Notes: generated from the sequence alone by a model not told the origin. Shown: positions 37,351 through 48,521, counted from the first letter of the stretch. The stretch: DNA of 64,000 bases from Candidatus Symbiopectobacterium sp. NZEC151 (GCF_025962655.1 NZ_JAGFPE010000001.1:124001-188000); one strand, 5' to 3'. Made by a program: numbers and translations.

Positions 37351-37393
37351 ACTATAGGGATTATTCGATTATTATTTATTTGATCCATGTCTA
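37351..37393 (-). promoter_or_regulatory. Possible FNR-dependent dcuB promoter
   Basis: TTGATCCATGTCTA (37380-37393) matches the FNR site in its first half and partly in its second. On the minus strand a -10 element TATAGT lies at 37351-37356. The predicted start near 37344 puts the FNR centre at about -42, the classic activating position. Confidence 0.45.
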
Positions 37394-38049
37394 CAAATTT
37401 TTATATTTATAAACTTTAATTCAAATAAAAGAAGCAGATCCCAATAATAATTATTATTTGGTTTATTTAGTTATTTAACACTAAAAATAATTATATTAGA
37501 GAAATTAAAACAGAAGGTGAATTTATTGCGTTAATTATCTTAATTAATGTTCATTATATTTTTCAATGTTGTTTTTGATTTGTTGTTTTATTGCTTTACT
37601 TAAGTATGTTTTTTGCTGCCAAATGGATAATGAAAATAAGGCAGGGTGTTTTGTCACGGTGTTTATTACCTATGATAATGATTTTCAATGCCTTTACCTC
37701 TTTGGTGGTAAGAGGTTTTTTTTTCGTTACCGTTACGCCATTGCAGCAATCATTGTGCCAGTTGTCATGTTATGGCTTTCGCTAAAATCGTTTTTCACCT
37801 TTATTGCGTTTTCTGATGCAGAAGTGGAAACCGATAACGGTGTTTTTTTATAGCATAATCGGTTATTAAAAAAATTATTTACTGTCTGATTTAAGAATAA
37901 CTTTAGTTAGCGTGAAGAAAATATTCAGACAGTGCCTGCAAGGCTCGCCGATTTGCCATTGTTATCGTCGTGCCGCGATGAGCAGGCCGAGATGTTCGAC
38001 TACACTTAAGGGTCAAAGACGCAGTCAGTAACAGGCGGAAGAGGTCAAT
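37394..38049. other. AT-rich intergenic region upstream of dcuB
   Basis: About 650 bases, extremely AT-rich up to about 37570 and then mixed. Frames at 37566-37853 and 37591-37785 overlap each other, contain hydrophobic stretches and have no ribosome site, so no gene is called. Silencing by H-NS would be expected for such a stretch. Confidence 0.5.
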
Positions 38050-38211
38050 ATGGCAGAGCAACAAGCGGACGATCCCAAAGCGGTTACGGTAGGGGATGGA
38101 TTAGCCAAAGTGCACGAAGCGGCAGAGCAGTTAACCGAAGAGGAGATCGACGCGTTGGCGGATGCTGCGCGTGCAGCGGCGCAAAATGCTAATAAAGAAC
38201 GTCCGGATTGA
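38050..38211 (+). CDS. Small acidic protein, 53 residues, unknown
   Basis: Short frame with GAGG five bases before ATG, which encodes a soluble, alanine- and glutamate-rich protein (AEQLTEEEIDALADAARAAA). The middle and end look fully helical. There is no signal peptide, membrane helix or cysteine. It precedes patD by about 110 bases on the same strand. I do not recognise the family. The good ribosome site and biased composition support a real gene. Confidence 0.6.
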   Translation: MAEQQADDPKAVTVGDGLAKVHEAAEQLTEEEIDALADAARAAAQNANKERPD

Positions 38212-38318
38212 TCGCAGGGTGGTGAACGAAAGTGGCAGGTTTTTTGCACACTTAGCACCACAATGCAGAGAAACCCTATGCAGACAACAGACTGATTTCT
38301 GGTGACGAGGACGCGATG

Positions 38319-39743
38319 ATGGACGACAAACTGCTGATAGACGGTAAGCTCGAAGCGGGCCAGGGCGCTGCGCTGACGGTGTTCAACCCCGCGACGGGGG
38401 AAGAGATTGCACGTATACCCCAGGCAGACCTGCACCAGGTTGATGCAGCCGTGCGTGCTGCGGAGAGCGCTTTTGCGCAATGGGGGCAGACCACGCCAAA
38501 AACCCGCTCGTTGCTGCTGTTGGCACTGGCGGATGCTATCGATCAGCACGCAGAATCCTTTGCGCGTCTGGAGTCGCTGAACTGTGGCAAACCCTACCAC
38601 GCCGCGTTAAATGACGAACTGCCCGCCGTGGCGGACGTGTTCCGCTTTTTCGCCGGTGCAGCAAGATGTCTGAGTGGTTCTGCCGCCGGTGAATATCTGG
38701 AAGGGCACACCTCAATGATTCGACGCGATCCCATCGGCGTGGTGGCATCCATTGCGCCCTGGAACTACCCGTTGATGATGGCCGCCTGGAAACTGGCACC
38801 CGCGCTGGCGGCCGGTAACTGTGTGGTATTGAAGCCGGCGGAGCAAACGCCGCTCACCACGTTTCATCTGGCATCTTTACTGGCCGACATTTTCCCTGCG
38901 GGTGTGGTCAACGTGGTATTCGGTACCGGAGCGGCCATCGGCGACGCGCTAACCGGGCATCCGCTGGTGAACATGGTGTCGCTCACCGGATCGATTGCAA
39001 CCGGGGCACACATTTTGTCGCATACCGCCCCCAGTATTAAACGCACGCATATGGAACTGGGCGGCAAAGCGCCGGTAATCGTGTTCGATGATGCCAATAT
39101 CGATCAGGTAGTAGACGGCATCCGCAGCTTTGGTTTTTACAACGCCGGGCAGGATTGCACGGCGGCCTGTCGCTTGTATGTGCAGCGCGGCGTCTATGAT
39201 GAGGTGGTCAGCAAATTGGGTCAGGCCGTCGCCAGCCTCAATATGGGCGACCCTAACAGCGAGGATACTGAGCTTGGGCCGTTGATCACCGCCGCACAGT
39301 TGGAGCGTGTCGCCCACTTCGTCGAGCAGGCCAGCGCGTTGCCACACATTCAGGTGGTTACGGGGGGGCAACGCGTTGAAGGGCCGGGGTACTACTTCCA
39401 GCCGACCGTTCTGGCGGGCGCACAGCAGGATGATGATATTGTACAAAAAGAGGTGTTTGGCCCGGTGGTGTCGATTACCCCGTTTGACGATGAGGCGCAA
39501 GTCGTCGCCTGGGCCAATGCGTCCGGCTACGGGCTGGCGTCCTCGGTGTGGACGCGCGACGTGGGGCGGGCGCATCGTCTGGCGGCCTGTCTGCAATATG
39601 GCTGCACCTGGGTCAATACCCACTTTATGCTGGTGAGCGAAATGCCGCACGGTGGGCAGAAACTGTCCGGCTACGGCAAAGACATGTCGATGTATGGATT
39701 GGAGGATTACACCGTCGTGCGACATATAATGATTCGTCATTGA
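38319..39743 (+). CDS. patD: PatD, gamma-aminobutyraldehyde dehydrogenase
   Basis: NAD-dependent aldehyde dehydrogenase that converts 4-aminobutanal to GABA in putrescine breakdown, 474 residues as in E. coli PatD (YdcW). The catalytic Cys is in [10 protein letters not shown], the general-base Glu in [12 protein letters not shown], the cofactor loop in SLTGSIATG and [25 protein letters not shown] 38319 is preferred because GAGG is eight bases before it and the protein then starts like E. coli PatD; ATG 38316 is also possible. patA, which makes its substrate, is next on the same strand with its own promoter. Confidence 0.92.
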   Translation: MDDKLLIDGKLEAGQGAALTVFNPATGEEIARIPQADLHQVDAAVRAAESAFAQWGQTTPKTRSLLLLALADAIDQHAESFARLESLNCGKPYHAALNDELPAVADVFRFFAGAARCLSGSAAGEYLEGHTSMIRRDPIGVVASIAPWNYPLMMAAWKLAPALAAGNCVVLKPAEQTPLTTFHLASLLADIFPAGVVNVVFGTGAAIGDALTGHPLVNMVSLTGSIATGAHILSHTAPSIKRTHMELGGKAPVIVFDDANIDQVVDGIRSFGFYNAGQDCTAACRLYVQRGVYDEVVSKLGQAVASLNMGDPNSEDTELGPLITAAQLERVAHFVEQASALPHIQVVTGGQRVEGPGYYFQPTVLAGAQQDDDIVQKEVFGPVVSITPFDDEAQVVAWANASGYGLASSVWTRDVGRAHRLAACLQYGCTWVNTHFMLVSEMPHGGQKLSGYGKDMSMYGLEDYTVVRHIMIRH

Positions 39744-39804
39744 TCGTTGCGAGGTTGTGTTTCGTAAATGTTAATGTAAACCGCTGTTATCAGTGTTGAT
39801 ATCC

Positions 39805-39834
39805 GGCGTCAGGGGCAATAGAGGCACTGACGCC
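39805..39834 (+). terminator. Hairpin after patD
   Basis: Stem GGCGTCAG with CTGACGCC, a 14-base loop, then AGCGCCTTTT. A modest candidate terminator for patD. Confidence 0.45.
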
Positions 39835-39859
39835 AGCGCCTTTTAGGGGGTTATTCAGA

Positions 39860-39896
39860 TGCCCCATCGTGGGGCAATATGCGCGATAATGGGGCA
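39860..39896. promoter_or_regulatory. Tandem NtrC-like sites upstream of patA
   Basis: Two 17-base elements, TGCCCCATCGTGGGGCA (39860-39876) and TGCGCGATAATGGGGCA (39880-39896), fit the NtrC pattern TGC-CC-N5-GG-GCA with one change in each half of the first. Their centres are 20 bases apart, two helical turns. They are 150-185 bases before the sigma-54 promoter of patA. Confidence 0.6.
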
Positions 39897-40042
39897 ATCA
39901 TGTTGTTTTTCCATATATTTACTCCCATTAGCGTTTCCGATACGGTAGTTAATTCCGATAAGTACGCATAATCCCACCGCTTTGTTCTTGCTGGCCTTCC
40001 AATGTAAAAATTTTGTTTCAAAGTGCGCCTTTTGACAGACAA

Positions 40043-40060
40043 TTGGCGTGTTCTGTGCAT
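40043..40060 (+). promoter_or_regulatory. Sigma-54 promoter of patA
   Basis: TTGGCGTGTTCTGTGCAT has GG and GC ten bases apart. Transcription should begin near 40070. The E. coli patA (ygjG) gene is known to have a sigma-54 promoter, which supports the call. Confidence 0.75.
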
Positions 40061-40072
40061 TAATTAAATTGA

Positions 40073-41512
<1,440 letters not shown>

Positions 41513-41549
41513 AACGCTACCTTGATACGCTGAGTAAAACTCATGCACG

Positions 41550-41582
41550 AAAGCCGGTCTGCAACCAGACCGGCTTTTTTTA
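41550..41582. terminator. Bidirectional terminator between patA and the ArsR gene
   Basis: Stem AAGCCGGTCTG-CAAC-CAGACCGGCTT followed by a T-run on the plus strand. It sits between the convergent patA and ArsR-type genes. Confidence 0.88.
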
Positions 41583-41891
41583 TGCGCCGCGCTGCTCCAG
41601 TGCGGTTAACAGTGTGTCTAACAGGCCGGGGAAAAGCGCATCCAGATCGTCACGTCGCAGCGAAAGGAGGTTTTCTCGGCCATTAGGGCGTTGCCAAATC
41701 ACGCCACTGTCGCGCAATACCCGCCAATGGTGCGACATGGTGGATTTTGCTGCCCCTTGCGAAAGGGCTCCGCAGGATTGCTCCCCCTGCTGGGCTAAAA
41801 TACGTACTACTTCTAACCGTACCGGGTTACCCAAAGCCAGTAAAACGTTCTCTAATCGAATCTGCTCAGGTTCGGGATGGTGAGCGATCAT
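41580..41891 (-). CDS. ArsR-family transcription regulator
   Basis: Small winged helix-turn-helix regulator, 103 residues, with the recognition region SQGAAKSTMSHHWRVLRDSGVIWQR. There is one cysteine (QGEQSCGALS) and no clear metal-binding pair, so it may not sense metal. The start at 41891 is chosen because GGAG is five bases before it; the frame is open further upstream without any ribosome site. Its target is unknown. It lies between patA and the NEL ligase gene. Confidence 0.85.
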   Translation of the reverse strand: MIAHHPEPEQIRLENVLLALGNPVRLEVVRILAQQGEQSCGALSQGAAKSTMSHHWRVLRDSGVIWQRPNGRENLLSLRRDDLDALFPGLLDTLLTALEQRGA

Positions 41892-41994
41892 AGTACTCCG
41901 TATCCATTTATTAACGACGCCGTCTGGTCGCCGTAACCGTTCGTCAGCGGTCACTATAGCGGGAGTGTTTGATGATGTCATCCTGACGTGTGTT

Positions 41995-43251
41995 TTACGC
42001 CTTGCTGTAATTATCCTTGCTCCAGAATTCATTCTCAATGGCACTATTGAGTTGATGTTGAGAAAAGAAATCAGCAATCAGCGCGCGATCAATCTCAAGC
42101 TGCATTTTTTTTAATACTATTTTTCCCGCATTTATTTCGGCATCTGGGATATTTTTTAATATGTTCTTTCGCAGCAAATCATCAACATTTTTTTGGTATT
42201 CAAACTCCAGCATATGGTATCTTTTCTCCTGAGCGGCCCGTATTTTTTCTGGCGCAAGCCGTTCAATCAACGCATGTAACGGCTCCCACTGTGCGAGCCA
42301 GGCTGGAAATTGAATGTTTTCATTTTTTTTAATGGTTTTCTCCGCCGAGATTAGGTCCTCTGCTGAAATTTTTGAGCAAATAAAACTGTGCATATCTGGC
42401 GCGAAGTGTTGCAAATCTAACGCGCTGTGCAAACGGGTTTGGAAACCGAGGTAAACTTCAACTTCATCCGTGTTAGGATGCCGCTTCATATGCTGATTGG
42501 CCATTATCGTTAATTGTCTGGTGCGATAAACGCGTCTGGCTATGGTAATCAACGCATCCAGTTGGTTGTCATATTTTCCCTTGTTAATGTCGTCAACAAT
42601 CATCACTTGCTGCATCTGGTTGTAAGTAAACAGGGTCTTGTCGTTGCAACTGGCGGTTCCGTCATAGGCGATAGCAAACAAGGTTTCTGCCAACGAGGGT
42701 GATAAAACAATATTGTCCAGAAACGTTCTGATGTGCTGTTTAAATTCCGAAGAGTGAGTAACGACATCACAGGCTCTGAGTTTACTCAAGAATTGGGAAA
42801 ATGATGTACTGTTGCTGTTTTTAGCAAGCGTCTCCCAGTGTGCCAATTTCGTTAGGTGTGGTTGTGATACCAGAGGTTTGCTGTTTAGATCTTCTGGCGT
42901 ATACCAATGGTGGATCTCCATAAGCAACATTCTACCCTCTGTGGCAGTGTTTATATTTACCTCTGAGGGAAAGTAATTTAACTGCGGCTGGAAAAGAATT
43001 CTCAGTATATCTGCCGTGGTATTTCCTGCATTCACAGAAGGGCGGGGCGGGGCGCTGATGGGTATTTCATGGCTTAACTCTGAGAGATTGCCGGGATATA
43101 TGGCGTTATACTGTAGTTGAAGATATTCGTTTTGTGCACGATTGACCCGTGTTAAAAAAATACCGGCTCTGATTGGGTTTCTATTACTCCATCTGGCGTC
43201 TGATGTGAACGTGAGATGATCTGCTAATTCATTAACATGGGAGTAGGGCAT
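41995..43251 (-). CDS. NEL-domain E3 ubiquitin ligase effector, without LRR
   Basis: 418 residues. Residues about 145-400 match the NEL (novel E3 ligase) domain of Shigella IpaH and Salmonella SspH/SlrP. The catalytic motif CxD is present as SCND (Cys202, Asp204). Other matching segments are DNQLDALITIARRVYR, TDEVEVYLGFQTRL, SAEDLISAEKTI, WLAQWEPLHALIERL and KRYHMLEFEYQ. In the known family this domain moves ubiquitin onto host proteins after type III injection. Residues 1-140 show none of the leucine-rich repeats that normally choose the substrate and keep the enzyme inhibited. AGGA precedes the start. The gene is AT-rich compared with its neighbours. Delivery route and target are inference. 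Confidence 0.82.
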   Translation of the reverse strand: MPYSHVNELADHLTFTSDARWSNRNPIRAGIFLTRVNRAQNEYLQLQYNAIYPGNLSELSHEIPISAPPRPSVNAGNTTADILRILFQPQLNYFPSEVNINTATEGRMLLMEIHHWYTPEDLNSKPLVSQPHLTKLAHWETLAKNSNSTSFSQFLSKLRACDVVTHSSEFKQHIRTFLDNIVLSPSLAETLFAIAYDGTASCNDKTLFTYNQMQQVMIVDDINKGKYDNQLDALITIARRVYRTRQLTIMANQHMKRHPNTDEVEVYLGFQTRLHSALDLQHFAPDMHSFICSKISAEDLISAEKTIKKNENIQFPAWLAQWEPLHALIERLAPEKIRAAQEKRYHMLEFEYQKNVDDLLRKNILKNIPDAEINAGKIVLKKMQLEIDRALIADFFSQHQLNSAIENEFWSKDNYSKA

Positions 43252-43543
43252 GGTGATATCCTATCAGTCAAAGGATTAATATCTTTTTTTTTGATAGCCA
43301 TGTCTTGCATATTCCACTTTTGTTTTTAGGGATAAATAAAAGTTATTATTCACGCTTTTGTTTATATTATGGTTTTTATAAAAAGCGTTTCGAGTTAGGC
43401 CCGTTTTTTGTAACCAAAACCTATCACCGATTGCAGGGAATGTTGCTGAGGCGTAGGCTGCAAGTGGGCCATCCTCCAGACGTCCATCAACGCGCAACGG
43501 ATCGCGATTGGGCAACCTGTTGAATGACATTTTCAAAAAAATA
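43252..43543. other. Spacer between the NEL gene and the EF-G paralogue
   Basis: The left part is AT-rich like the NEL gene and the part after about 43430 is GC-richer. A minus-strand frame at 43276-43530 (84 codons) and a plus-strand frame at 43305-43523 are open, but neither has a ribosome site. This may be a gene remnant at an insertion edge. Confidence 0.35.
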
Positions 43544-43575
43544 GTTCGAATATACTCGAACAGTTGTACTATAAT
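43544..43575 (+). promoter_or_regulatory. Promoter with palindromic operator before the EF-G paralogue
   Basis: GTTCGA-ATATAC-TCGAAC (43544-43561) is a perfect inverted repeat just upstream of a perfect -10 element TATAAT (43570-43575). The repeat covers the -35 area, the layout of a repressor or activator site. Confidence 0.55.
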
Positions 43576-43653
43576 CGTCGCCGTTATCAATCCGGGTTCT
43601 CCCTGCGACAGTTCACTGCCACGTCCGAACCCTTTCGTTATTAAGGACACATC

Positions 43654-45756
43654 ATGGCTCGTACAACGTCTATTGACCGTTACCGCAACATTGGCATCTC
43701 TGCACACATCGACGCGGGGAAAACCACCACCACGGAGCGCATCCTGTTTTACACCGGGATGAGCCATAAGCTGGGTGAAGTGCATGACGGTGCGGCCACG
43801 ACTGACTGGATGGCGCAGGAGCAGGAGCGCGGGATCACCATTACCTCTGCGGCAGTGACCTGTTTTTGGCAGGGGATGGACAACCGCTTTGACCAGCACC
43901 GCATCAATATTATCGACACCCCAGGGCACGTGGATTTCACCATCGAGGTAGAGCGCTCGATGCGCGTGCTCGACGGCGCGGTGATGGTGTATGACGCTGT
44001 GGGTGGCGTTCAGCCGCAATCGGAAACCGTCTGGCGTCAGGCCAATAAGTACCGGGTTCCGCGTCTGGCGTTCGTGAATAAAATGGACCGCGCCGGTGCC
44101 GATTTTTTCCGCGTGCGCCAGATGATGGTTGAGCGCCTGAAGGCCAATCCGGTGCCGATCGTCGTGCCCATCGGCAGCGAAGAGCATTTCAGCGGCGTGG
44201 TCGATTTGGTGAAGATGCGTGCCATTTTTTGGGATGATGCCACTCAGGGGATGACCTTCAGCTACCAGCCCATCCCGGCTGAGGTGGTGGAAACGGCGCA
44301 GGTATGGCGTGAGCAGATGGTGTCTGCGGCGGCGGAAGCCTCCGAGACGTTGATGGATCGCTATCTTGAGCAGGGCGATCTGAGCGAAGCGGAGATCGTA
44401 CAAGGCTTGCGTCTGCGCACCATTGCCGGTGAGATTCAGCCTATGCTGTGCGGCAGCGCGTTCAAAAACAAAGGGGTGCAGCGCCTGCTGGATGCCATTG
44501 TGGAACTGATGCCTTCACCGCTGGATATTCCGGCGGTGCAGGGGGTGGATGAGCAGGGCGCACCCGCAGAACGCCATGCCGATGACGATGACGCGTTCTC
44601 GGCGTTGGCATTCAAACTGATGAGCGATCCGTACGTCGGTCAATTGACTTTCGTGCGTGTTTATTCGGGCGTGCTGAGCAAAGGCGACAGCGTCTATAAC
44701 CCGGTGAAGGGCAAGCGGGAACGTATTGGCCGTATCGTACAAATGCATGCCAATACGCGGCACGAGGTCGATGAGATCCGCGCCGGTGATATCGCCGCCT
44801 GTGTCGGACTTAAGGATGTCACGACCGGTGATACCTTGTCCGATCCCGATACGGTTATCACGTTGGAACGGATGGTCTTCCCGGAACCGGTGATCGCGTT
44901 GGCGATCGAACCGAAAACCAAAGGCGATCAGGAAAAGATGGCGCTGGCCTTGCAGCGATTGGCGGCAGAAGACCCGTCGTTACGCCTGAAAACGGACGAA
45001 GAGTCAGGCCAAACCCTGATTGCCGGTATGGGGGAACTGCATCTGGAGATCATCGTTGATCGCATGCGACGTGAATTTGGCGTGGAAGCGAATGTCGGTC
45101 GACCGCAGGTGACCTATCGCGAAACGATACGCCAGACGGTAACGGACGTAGAAGGCAAGTTTGTGCGCCAATCCGGCGGTAAAGGACAGTATGGTCATGT
45201 GGTGCTGTCACTCGAACCGCTGGCCGCCGGTGCCGGGTTCACCTTTGTGGATGCCACCAAGGGCGGCGTGGTGCCGCGTGAGTACATCCCCTCGGTGGAA
45301 AAAGGGGTGCGGGAAGCGATGAGCAACGGCGTGTTGGCGGGTTATCCGCTGGTGGATGTGAAAGTCACGCTGACGTTTGGTTCCTATCATGAAGTGGACT
45401 CGTCAGAAATGGCGTTTCGCATGGCGGCGATCTTCGGTTTTAAAGAGGGAGTAAAACGCGCGCATCCGGTGATTTTGGAACCGATGATGCAGGTGGAAGT
45501 GGAAACACCAGAACCCTACGCCGGGAACGTGATGGGGGATTTATCCTCACGGCGTGGCATGGTGCAAGGCATGGAAGAACGGCTGGGTGACCGGGTGATT
45601 CGCGCCGAGGTGCCGCTGTCAGAGATGTTTGGCTATGCCACCACGCTGCGTTCCATGACCCAAGGGCGCGCTACCTTTACCATGGAGTTCAAGCATTACG
45701 CGGAAGCACCGCGCAACGTGATGGAGGCGATTATCACGGCGCGCGCCAAAGCCTAG
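43654..45756 (+). CDS. fusA: Elongation factor G paralogue outside the str operon
   Basis: Full-length translocation GTPase of 700 residues. G-domain motifs: AHIDAGKTT (G1), ERGITIT (G2), DTPGH (G3) and NKMD (G4). Domains II to V follow, ending [24 protein letters not shown]. It is close to, but clearly diverged from, E. coli EF-G: for example [15 protein letters not shown] is kept while many surface positions differ. The genes rpsL, rpsG and tufA, which normally surround fusA, are absent, and instead it stands alone with its own promoter and terminator. It may be a second EF-G, for instance for stress or fusidic-acid tolerance. Whether another fusA exists cannot be seen here. Confidence 0.88.
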   Translation: MARTTSIDRYRNIGISAHIDAGKTTTTERILFYTGMSHKLGEVHDGAATTDWMAQEQERGITITSAAVTCFWQGMDNRFDQHRINIIDTPGHVDFTIEVERSMRVLDGAVMVYDAVGGVQPQSETVWRQANKYRVPRLAFVNKMDRAGADFFRVRQMMVERLKANPVPIVVPIGSEEHFSGVVDLVKMRAIFWDDATQGMTFSYQPIPAEVVETAQVWREQMVSAAAEASETLMDRYLEQGDLSEAEIVQGLRLRTIAGEIQPMLCGSAFKNKGVQRLLDAIVELMPSPLDIPAVQGVDEQGAPAERHADDDDAFSALAFKLMSDPYVGQLTFVRVYSGVLSKGDSVYNPVKGKRERIGRIVQMHANTRHEVDEIRAGDIAACVGLKDVTTGDTLSDPDTVITLERMVFPEPVIALAIEPKTKGDQEKMALALQRLAAEDPSLRLKTDEESGQTLIAGMGELHLEIIVDRMRREFGVEANVGRPQVTYRETIRQTVTDVEGKFVRQSGGKGQYGHVVLSLEPLAAGAGFTFVDATKGGVVPREYIPSVEKGVREAMSNGVLAGYPLVDVKVTLTFGSYHEVDSSEMAFRMAAIFGFKEGVKRAHPVILEPMMQVEVETPEPYAGNVMGDLSSRRGMVQGMEERLGDRVIRAEVPLSEMFGYATTLRSMTQGRATFTMEFKHYAEAPRNVMEAIITARAKA

Positions 45757-45780
45757 TGCACCCTTTCATGTGAGTGAAAA

Positions 45781-45816
45781 ACCCCGGCAAACGTTGCCGG
45801 GGTTTTCTTTTTTTTG
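45781..45816 (+). terminator. Intrinsic terminator after the EF-G paralogue
   Basis: Stem ACCCCGGCAA-ACG-TTGCCGGGGT followed by a T-rich run. Confidence 0.9.
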
Positions 45817-45932
45817 CACTTACCACGGCATACCCATTATCGCGCTGTTTCATTTCGATATTTCTGTTTTTTCATACCGAACTTTGGCTTACCATAGCTG
45901 TATCCTATCATTTGGCGTTAAATGGCTTTCTG

Positions 45933-47078
45933 ATGCGTTATTTGGCTGTTGTGTTACCCCTGCTGTTGGCTGCCTGTAGCAGCCATGCCCCCGCACCTTC
46001 GGCGGCAGATCCTGCCACCCAACCGCCGGTAGCCGGTGGCTTTCTGTTGCAGCCTGAACATACCGGGCCACTGCAACAGGGTGATTTTGCATTCAATAAA
46101 GAAACAGACCGTTTTGTTGCACGTATGGTGCAAGAGCACGGTTTCGATCGCCAGCAATTGCACGATGTCCTGATACAGGCCAAAAAGCTCGATTGGGTGA
46201 TCCGTTTGATGGATCAGCAAGCACCGGTCTCAGCCGGTGGACCTCCGACGCCAAACGGGGCTTGGGTGCGTTATCGCAGCAAGTTCATTACGCCGGATAA
46301 CGTGCAAAATGGGGTGCTGTTCTGGAATCAATATAACGACGCATTACAACGCGCCTGGCAAACCTATGGTGTGCCGCCCGAGATCATCGTCGGCATTATT
46401 GGCGTGGAAACCCGCTGGGGCCGGGTGATGGGAAAAACCCGCATCATTGACGCCCTGGCGACGCTGGCGTTTGCCTACCCGCGCCGCGCCGACTATTTTG
46501 CCGGTGAGCTGGAAACCTTCCTGCTGATGGCGCGCAAAGAGGGAGACGATCCGCTCTCGCTCAAAGGCTCCTATGCGGGTGCCATGGGCTACGGCCAGTT
46601 TATGCCATCGTCGTTTAAGCAGTACGCGGTCGATTTCAACGGTGACGGGCATATCAACTTGTGGGACCCGGTCGATGCCATTGGCAGCGTGGCCAACTAC
46701 TTCAAAGCGCACGGCTGGACCGCCGGTGCCGAGGTAGCCATCCCGACACAAGGGCAGGTGCCCAACACCTGGGACAGCGGTTTCAAAACGCGTTATCCAG
46801 TGGCGACGCTGACGGCGGCCGGGCTGCGTACTGCCCAACCGCTGATTGGTCATACCGAGGTCAGTTTACTGCGCTTGGATATGGGCAACCAATTCCAATA
46901 CTGGTTCGGCTTGCCGAATTTCTACGCCATCACCCGCTATAATCACAGCGTCCACTATGCGATGGCCGTGTGGCAACTGGGGCTGGCGGTGAAGCAGGCC
47001 AGCCAGGGTAACGCCGTACAGGCAATGCCCACCCGTCAGCCGACGAGTGGGGCGCAGCCTAGCCTGCGCTGGGAATAA
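45933..47078 (+). CDS. mltB: MltB, membrane-bound lytic murein transglycosylase B
   Basis: Outer-membrane lipoprotein that cleaves peptidoglycan glycan strands, 381 residues. The lipobox is LLAAC after a short signal peptide (RYLAVVLPLL). The catalytic Glu is in VGIIGVETRWGRVMGK, and other family segments are GAMGYGQFMPSSFKQYAVDFNGDG and FYAITRYNHSVHYAMAVWQL. The start at 45933 is set by the signal peptide; longer frames upstream have no family match. No strong ribosome site is seen. It converges with the glucosidase gene with only three bases between the ends. Confidence 0.93.
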   Translation: MRYLAVVLPLLLAACSSHAPAPSAADPATQPPVAGGFLLQPEHTGPLQQGDFAFNKETDRFVARMVQEHGFDRQQLHDVLIQAKKLDWVIRLMDQQAPVSAGGPPTPNGAWVRYRSKFITPDNVQNGVLFWNQYNDALQRAWQTYGVPPEIIVGIIGVETRWGRVMGKTRIIDALATLAFAYPRRADYFAGELETFLLMARKEGDDPLSLKGSYAGAMGYGQFMPSSFKQYAVDFNGDGHINLWDPVDAIGSVANYFKAHGWTAGAEVAIPTQGQVPNTWDSGFKTRYPVATLTAAGLRTAQPLIGHTEVSLLRLDMGNQFQYWFGLPNFYAITRYNHSVHYAMAVWQLGLAVKQASQGNAVQAMPTRQPTSGAQPSLRWE

Positions 47079-47081
47079 ACG

Positions 47082-48521
47082 TCACGCTGGGGCGTTGCCG
47101 TTATTGCGGATCAACGCCTGATACCAGTAGAAGCTGTCCTTCTTGATGCGCGTCAACGGGGTGGGATCGAACTCACCCCGATCGATATAGACAAAGCCGT
47201 AGCGCTTCTTAAAACCATCGCTCGAACTGAGCACATCGATAAAGGTCCAGGGGTTGTAGGAGATAACCTGTGCACCGTCCTGAATGGCGAGCCGCATCTG
47301 CTCGATGTGATCGCGAATATAGGCAATGCGATAGTCGTCGTGCACCTTACCGTCCGGCGTGAGTTCATCGCGTGTACCCAATCCATTCTCTGTCACCATC
47401 AGCGGTAGCCGATAGCGTTCATGCAGTTCACGAAATGCCAGGCGAAAGCCAATCGGATCGATCTGCCAGCCATATTCTGTTGCCTTCAGGTAGGGGTTCT
47501 TTTCACGCTGATAGTAACCGGGGATTACGGACGCCAAACGATCGCCCGTTTCGTCTTTGATGCGCTCAATGTCCTGTACGCTGATGTCTGCCGGGCAGGC
47601 GCTGGCAACGTTGGTGCGATAGTAGTTAAAGGCGATGAAATCCGGCGCATGCTGGCGCAGATAGTCAAAATCACCGTCTTCCACCTGCGGATACCAGCCG
47701 TGCTGTTGCAAAAATGCGGTGTAGTAACCGGGATAGTCGCCATAGCAATGCACGTGCAGCATGGCGTGGTTGCGCAGATCGTGGTTGTGACGCGCGGCTA
47801 AAACATCTTCAGGGCGCGGTGATGCCGGGTAGATAGGCACATAGGAGACCGCCGGACCAATCTTCGCCTGTGGCAGCAGTTCATGGCAGGCTTCAATCGC
47901 CTTAGCGGTCGCCAGAAACATGTGATGGTTCATCTGATAGCGGCGGCGATCGGCCTCGTTGGCGTCCAGACCCTGCAATCCCATAAGCACATCCACTGAC
48001 AGCATCAGGTTCTGTTCGTTAATGGTCAGCCAGTATTTCACGCGGTCGCCAAAGGCGCTAAACAAGGTGCGCGCATATTTCTCGAAATCGGCGATGGATT
48101 CACGCGCCAGCCAGCCTCCGTACTTTTTATTCAACCCTTCCGGAAAATCGAAATGGTACAGGGTGACGATGGGTTCAATGTGGTGGTGGCGCAGTTCATC
48201 AATCAGTGCCAGATAAAAATCAATCCCAGCCTGATTCGGCTCGGCTTCATCGCCATTGGGGAAAATACGGGTCCAGGCGATGGAAAAACGGTAAGAGCGC
48301 AGGCCCAGTTCGGCCATCAAGGCGATATCTTCCCGCCAGTGGGTGTAGTGTCCACTGGCAACTGTGGTATCAGCCTGTTGATGAGATTTCAGCAACGCGC
48401 GCGTGTCCGCGGTGGAAAGCCCTTTGCCATCCTCCAGATAGCCACCTTCTACCTGAAAAGCGGAGGTGGCGGCGCCCCACAGAAAGTCGGCGGGAAAGTC
48501 AGTTTTTATCTTGTTCAGCAT
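47082..48521 (-). CDS. 6-phospho-beta-glucosidase (GH1)
   Basis: Glycoside hydrolase family 1 enzyme of 479 residues that splits phosphorylated beta-glucosides made by the PTS. Acid/base Glu is in LTINEQN and the nucleophile in VTENGLG. The N-terminal FLWGAATSAFQVEGG is typical. It ends a minus-strand operon with PTS components, a LevR-type regulator and an FGGY kinase. The phospho-sugar preference is inferred from the PTS, not read from the protein. Confidence 0.9.
   Translation of the reverse strand: MLNKIKTDFPADFLWGAATSAFQVEGGYLEDGKGLSTADTRALLKSHQQADTTVASGHYTHWREDIALMAELGLRSYRFSIAWTRIFPNGDEAEPNQAGIDFYLALIDELRHHHIEPIVTLYHFDFPEGLNKKYGGWLARESIADFEKYARTLFSAFGDRVKYWLTINEQNLMLSVDVLMGLQGLDANEADRRRYQMNHHMFLATAKAIEACHELLPQAKIGPAVSYVPIYPASPRPEDVLAARHNHDLRNHAMLHVHCYGDYPGYYTAFLQQHGWYPQVEDGDFDYLRQHAPDFIAFNYYRTNVASACPADISVQDIERIKDETGDRLASVIPGYYQREKNPYLKATEYGWQIDPIGFRLAFRELHERYRLPLMVTENGLGTRDELTPDGKVHDDYRIAYIRDHIEQMRLAIQDGAQVISYNPWTFIDVLSSSDGFKKRYGFVYIDRGEFDPTPLTRIKKDSFYWYQALIRNNGNAPA

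Noticed and set aside
37566-37853. A 95-residue hydrophobic protein
   Set aside because: It overlaps another frame, lies in AT-rich sequence, has no ribosome site and no recognisable family.
43276-43530. Separate small gene opposite the EF-G leader
   Set aside because: Some of the translation looks protein-like, but there is no ribosome site and no family. It is kept only as a possible remnant.
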